From positions 1 through 53,371 of the forward strand of contig CAMBRC010000019.1 in NCBI GenBank assembly GCA_945869965.1: DNA of 53,371 bases, written 5' to 3'. Shown one piece after another: positions 53,235 to 53,371 of this stretch. This DNA comes from Asaia bogorensis. Lineage in GTDB: Bacteria > Pseudomonadota > Alphaproteobacteria > Acetobacterales > Acetobacteraceae. The notes under the pieces are model-generated. The model ran no database searches. It was not told the origin of the DNA and saw nothing but the letters and a program-made list of their open reading frames with translations. Numbering within the stretch: position 1 is the stretch's first letter; each line of letters begins with the position of its first letter. Made by a program: the position numbers and the translations under genes.

Positions 53235-53324
53235 CGGTTCATCCCCGCGCGAGCGGGGAACACCCGCAACCGCACCCTTTGCGCCGCTGGCAAGGCGGTT
53301 CATCCCCGCGCGAGCGGGGAACAC
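53235..53324 (-). CRISPR. Type I-E CRISPR repeats, two units and one spacer (array edge)
   Basis: Two identical 29-nt repeats at 53235-53263 and 53296-53324, separated by a 32-nt spacer (53264-53295). The repeat reads CGGTTCATCCCCGCGC then GAGCGGGGAACAC. It is of the type I-E kind, with palindromic core CCCCGC-GCGA-GCGGGG. By analogy with E. coli the crRNA strand is the minus strand (repeat GTGTTCCCCGC to GATGAACCG, handle ATGAACCG), so the leader lies to the right and 53235-53263 is the leader-distal repeat. After a further 32 nt a third repeat would start at 53357. Only CGGT (53357-53360) fits there, so the array may end or change at this point. No cas gene is in view. Confidence 0.88.
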
Positions 53325-53371
53325 CTTTGATCGCTCGAGTACGCAAATCGGGATAGCGGTATCGGCTACGT

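Noticed and set aside
52658-53371. An integrated genomic island at tRNA-Ser
   Set aside because: No integrase gene and no second copy of the tRNA 3' end is seen in the window.

Overview
The window is very GC-rich, gene-dense DNA. Its gene sets are typical of an alphaproteobacterium, most likely a member of the Acetobacteraceae/Rhodospirillales. This placement rests on gene content, gene order and protein style, not on a database search. The rod-shape operon mreBCD-mrdA-rodA, the miaB-phoH-ybeY-corC cluster, dapF-mtaB-ftsY, rpmI-rplT-pheST, a soluble NAD-dependent formate dehydrogenase operon (fdsGBA-fdhD-fdsD) and many ATGA/GTGA stop-start overlaps all point this way. Most of the window is chromosomal core.

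Layout. 1-6.5 kb is read leftwards: an acetyltransferase cut by the window edge, a GT-C membrane glycosyltransferase-like protein, then corC, ybeY, phoH and miaB. At 6.9-13.6 kb are plsC (leftwards), then rightwards a membrane-anchored nucleotide-sugar 4,6-dehydratase, a DegT-type sugar aminotransferase, a Tam-like methyltransferase, a GNAT protein and a two-domain alpha/beta hydrolase. At 13.6-19.8 kb is the cell-elongation operon mreB-mreC-mreD-mrdA-rodA plus a small helix-hairpin-helix gene. At 19.9-27.1 kb are a DedA-like protein, a racemase-family protein, an uncharacterised two-gene operon, alkA and an OmpR/EnvZ-like two-component pair. At 27.6-34.6 kb are a LysR regulator, thioredoxin reductase, an Lrp regulator, a GT39 membrane glycosyltransferase with no standard start codon, a threonine-dehydratase-like enzyme, a GST, a Rap1a/Tai-like secreted protein and a glycine-zipper lipoprotein. 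At 34.6-42.4 kb are the formate dehydrogenase operon and a flavin monooxygenase. At 42.4-52.7 kb are ftsY, mtaB, dapF, rpmI-rplT, pheS-pheT, lepA and tRNA-Ser(GGA). The right edge carries two type I-E CRISPR repeats with one 32-nt spacer and no cas genes in view.

The least explained material lies between genes. At least three families of dispersed palindromic elements sit in the gaps. (A) AT-rich hairpins have a conserved tail and are often paired tail to tail. (B) GC-rich double palindromes occur twice as head-to-head pairs. (D) An inverted pair of short AAAGGGCC hairpins lies between plsC and miaB. A fourth, proline/arginine-coding repeat (C) supplies the N-terminus of one predicted protein. 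The 3' ends of mreB and pheT carry tandem duplications that include the stop codon. On the large scale, G/C skew of the + strand changes sign along the window without following gene direction. The clearest flip is near 42.4 kb, which suggests an old inversion.

The best candidates for undescribed biology are the two-gene operon at 21570-24046, the paired AT-rich hairpin elements (one splitting the rod operon), and a structured convergent spacer at 27.1-27.5 kb ending in a minus-strand terminator.
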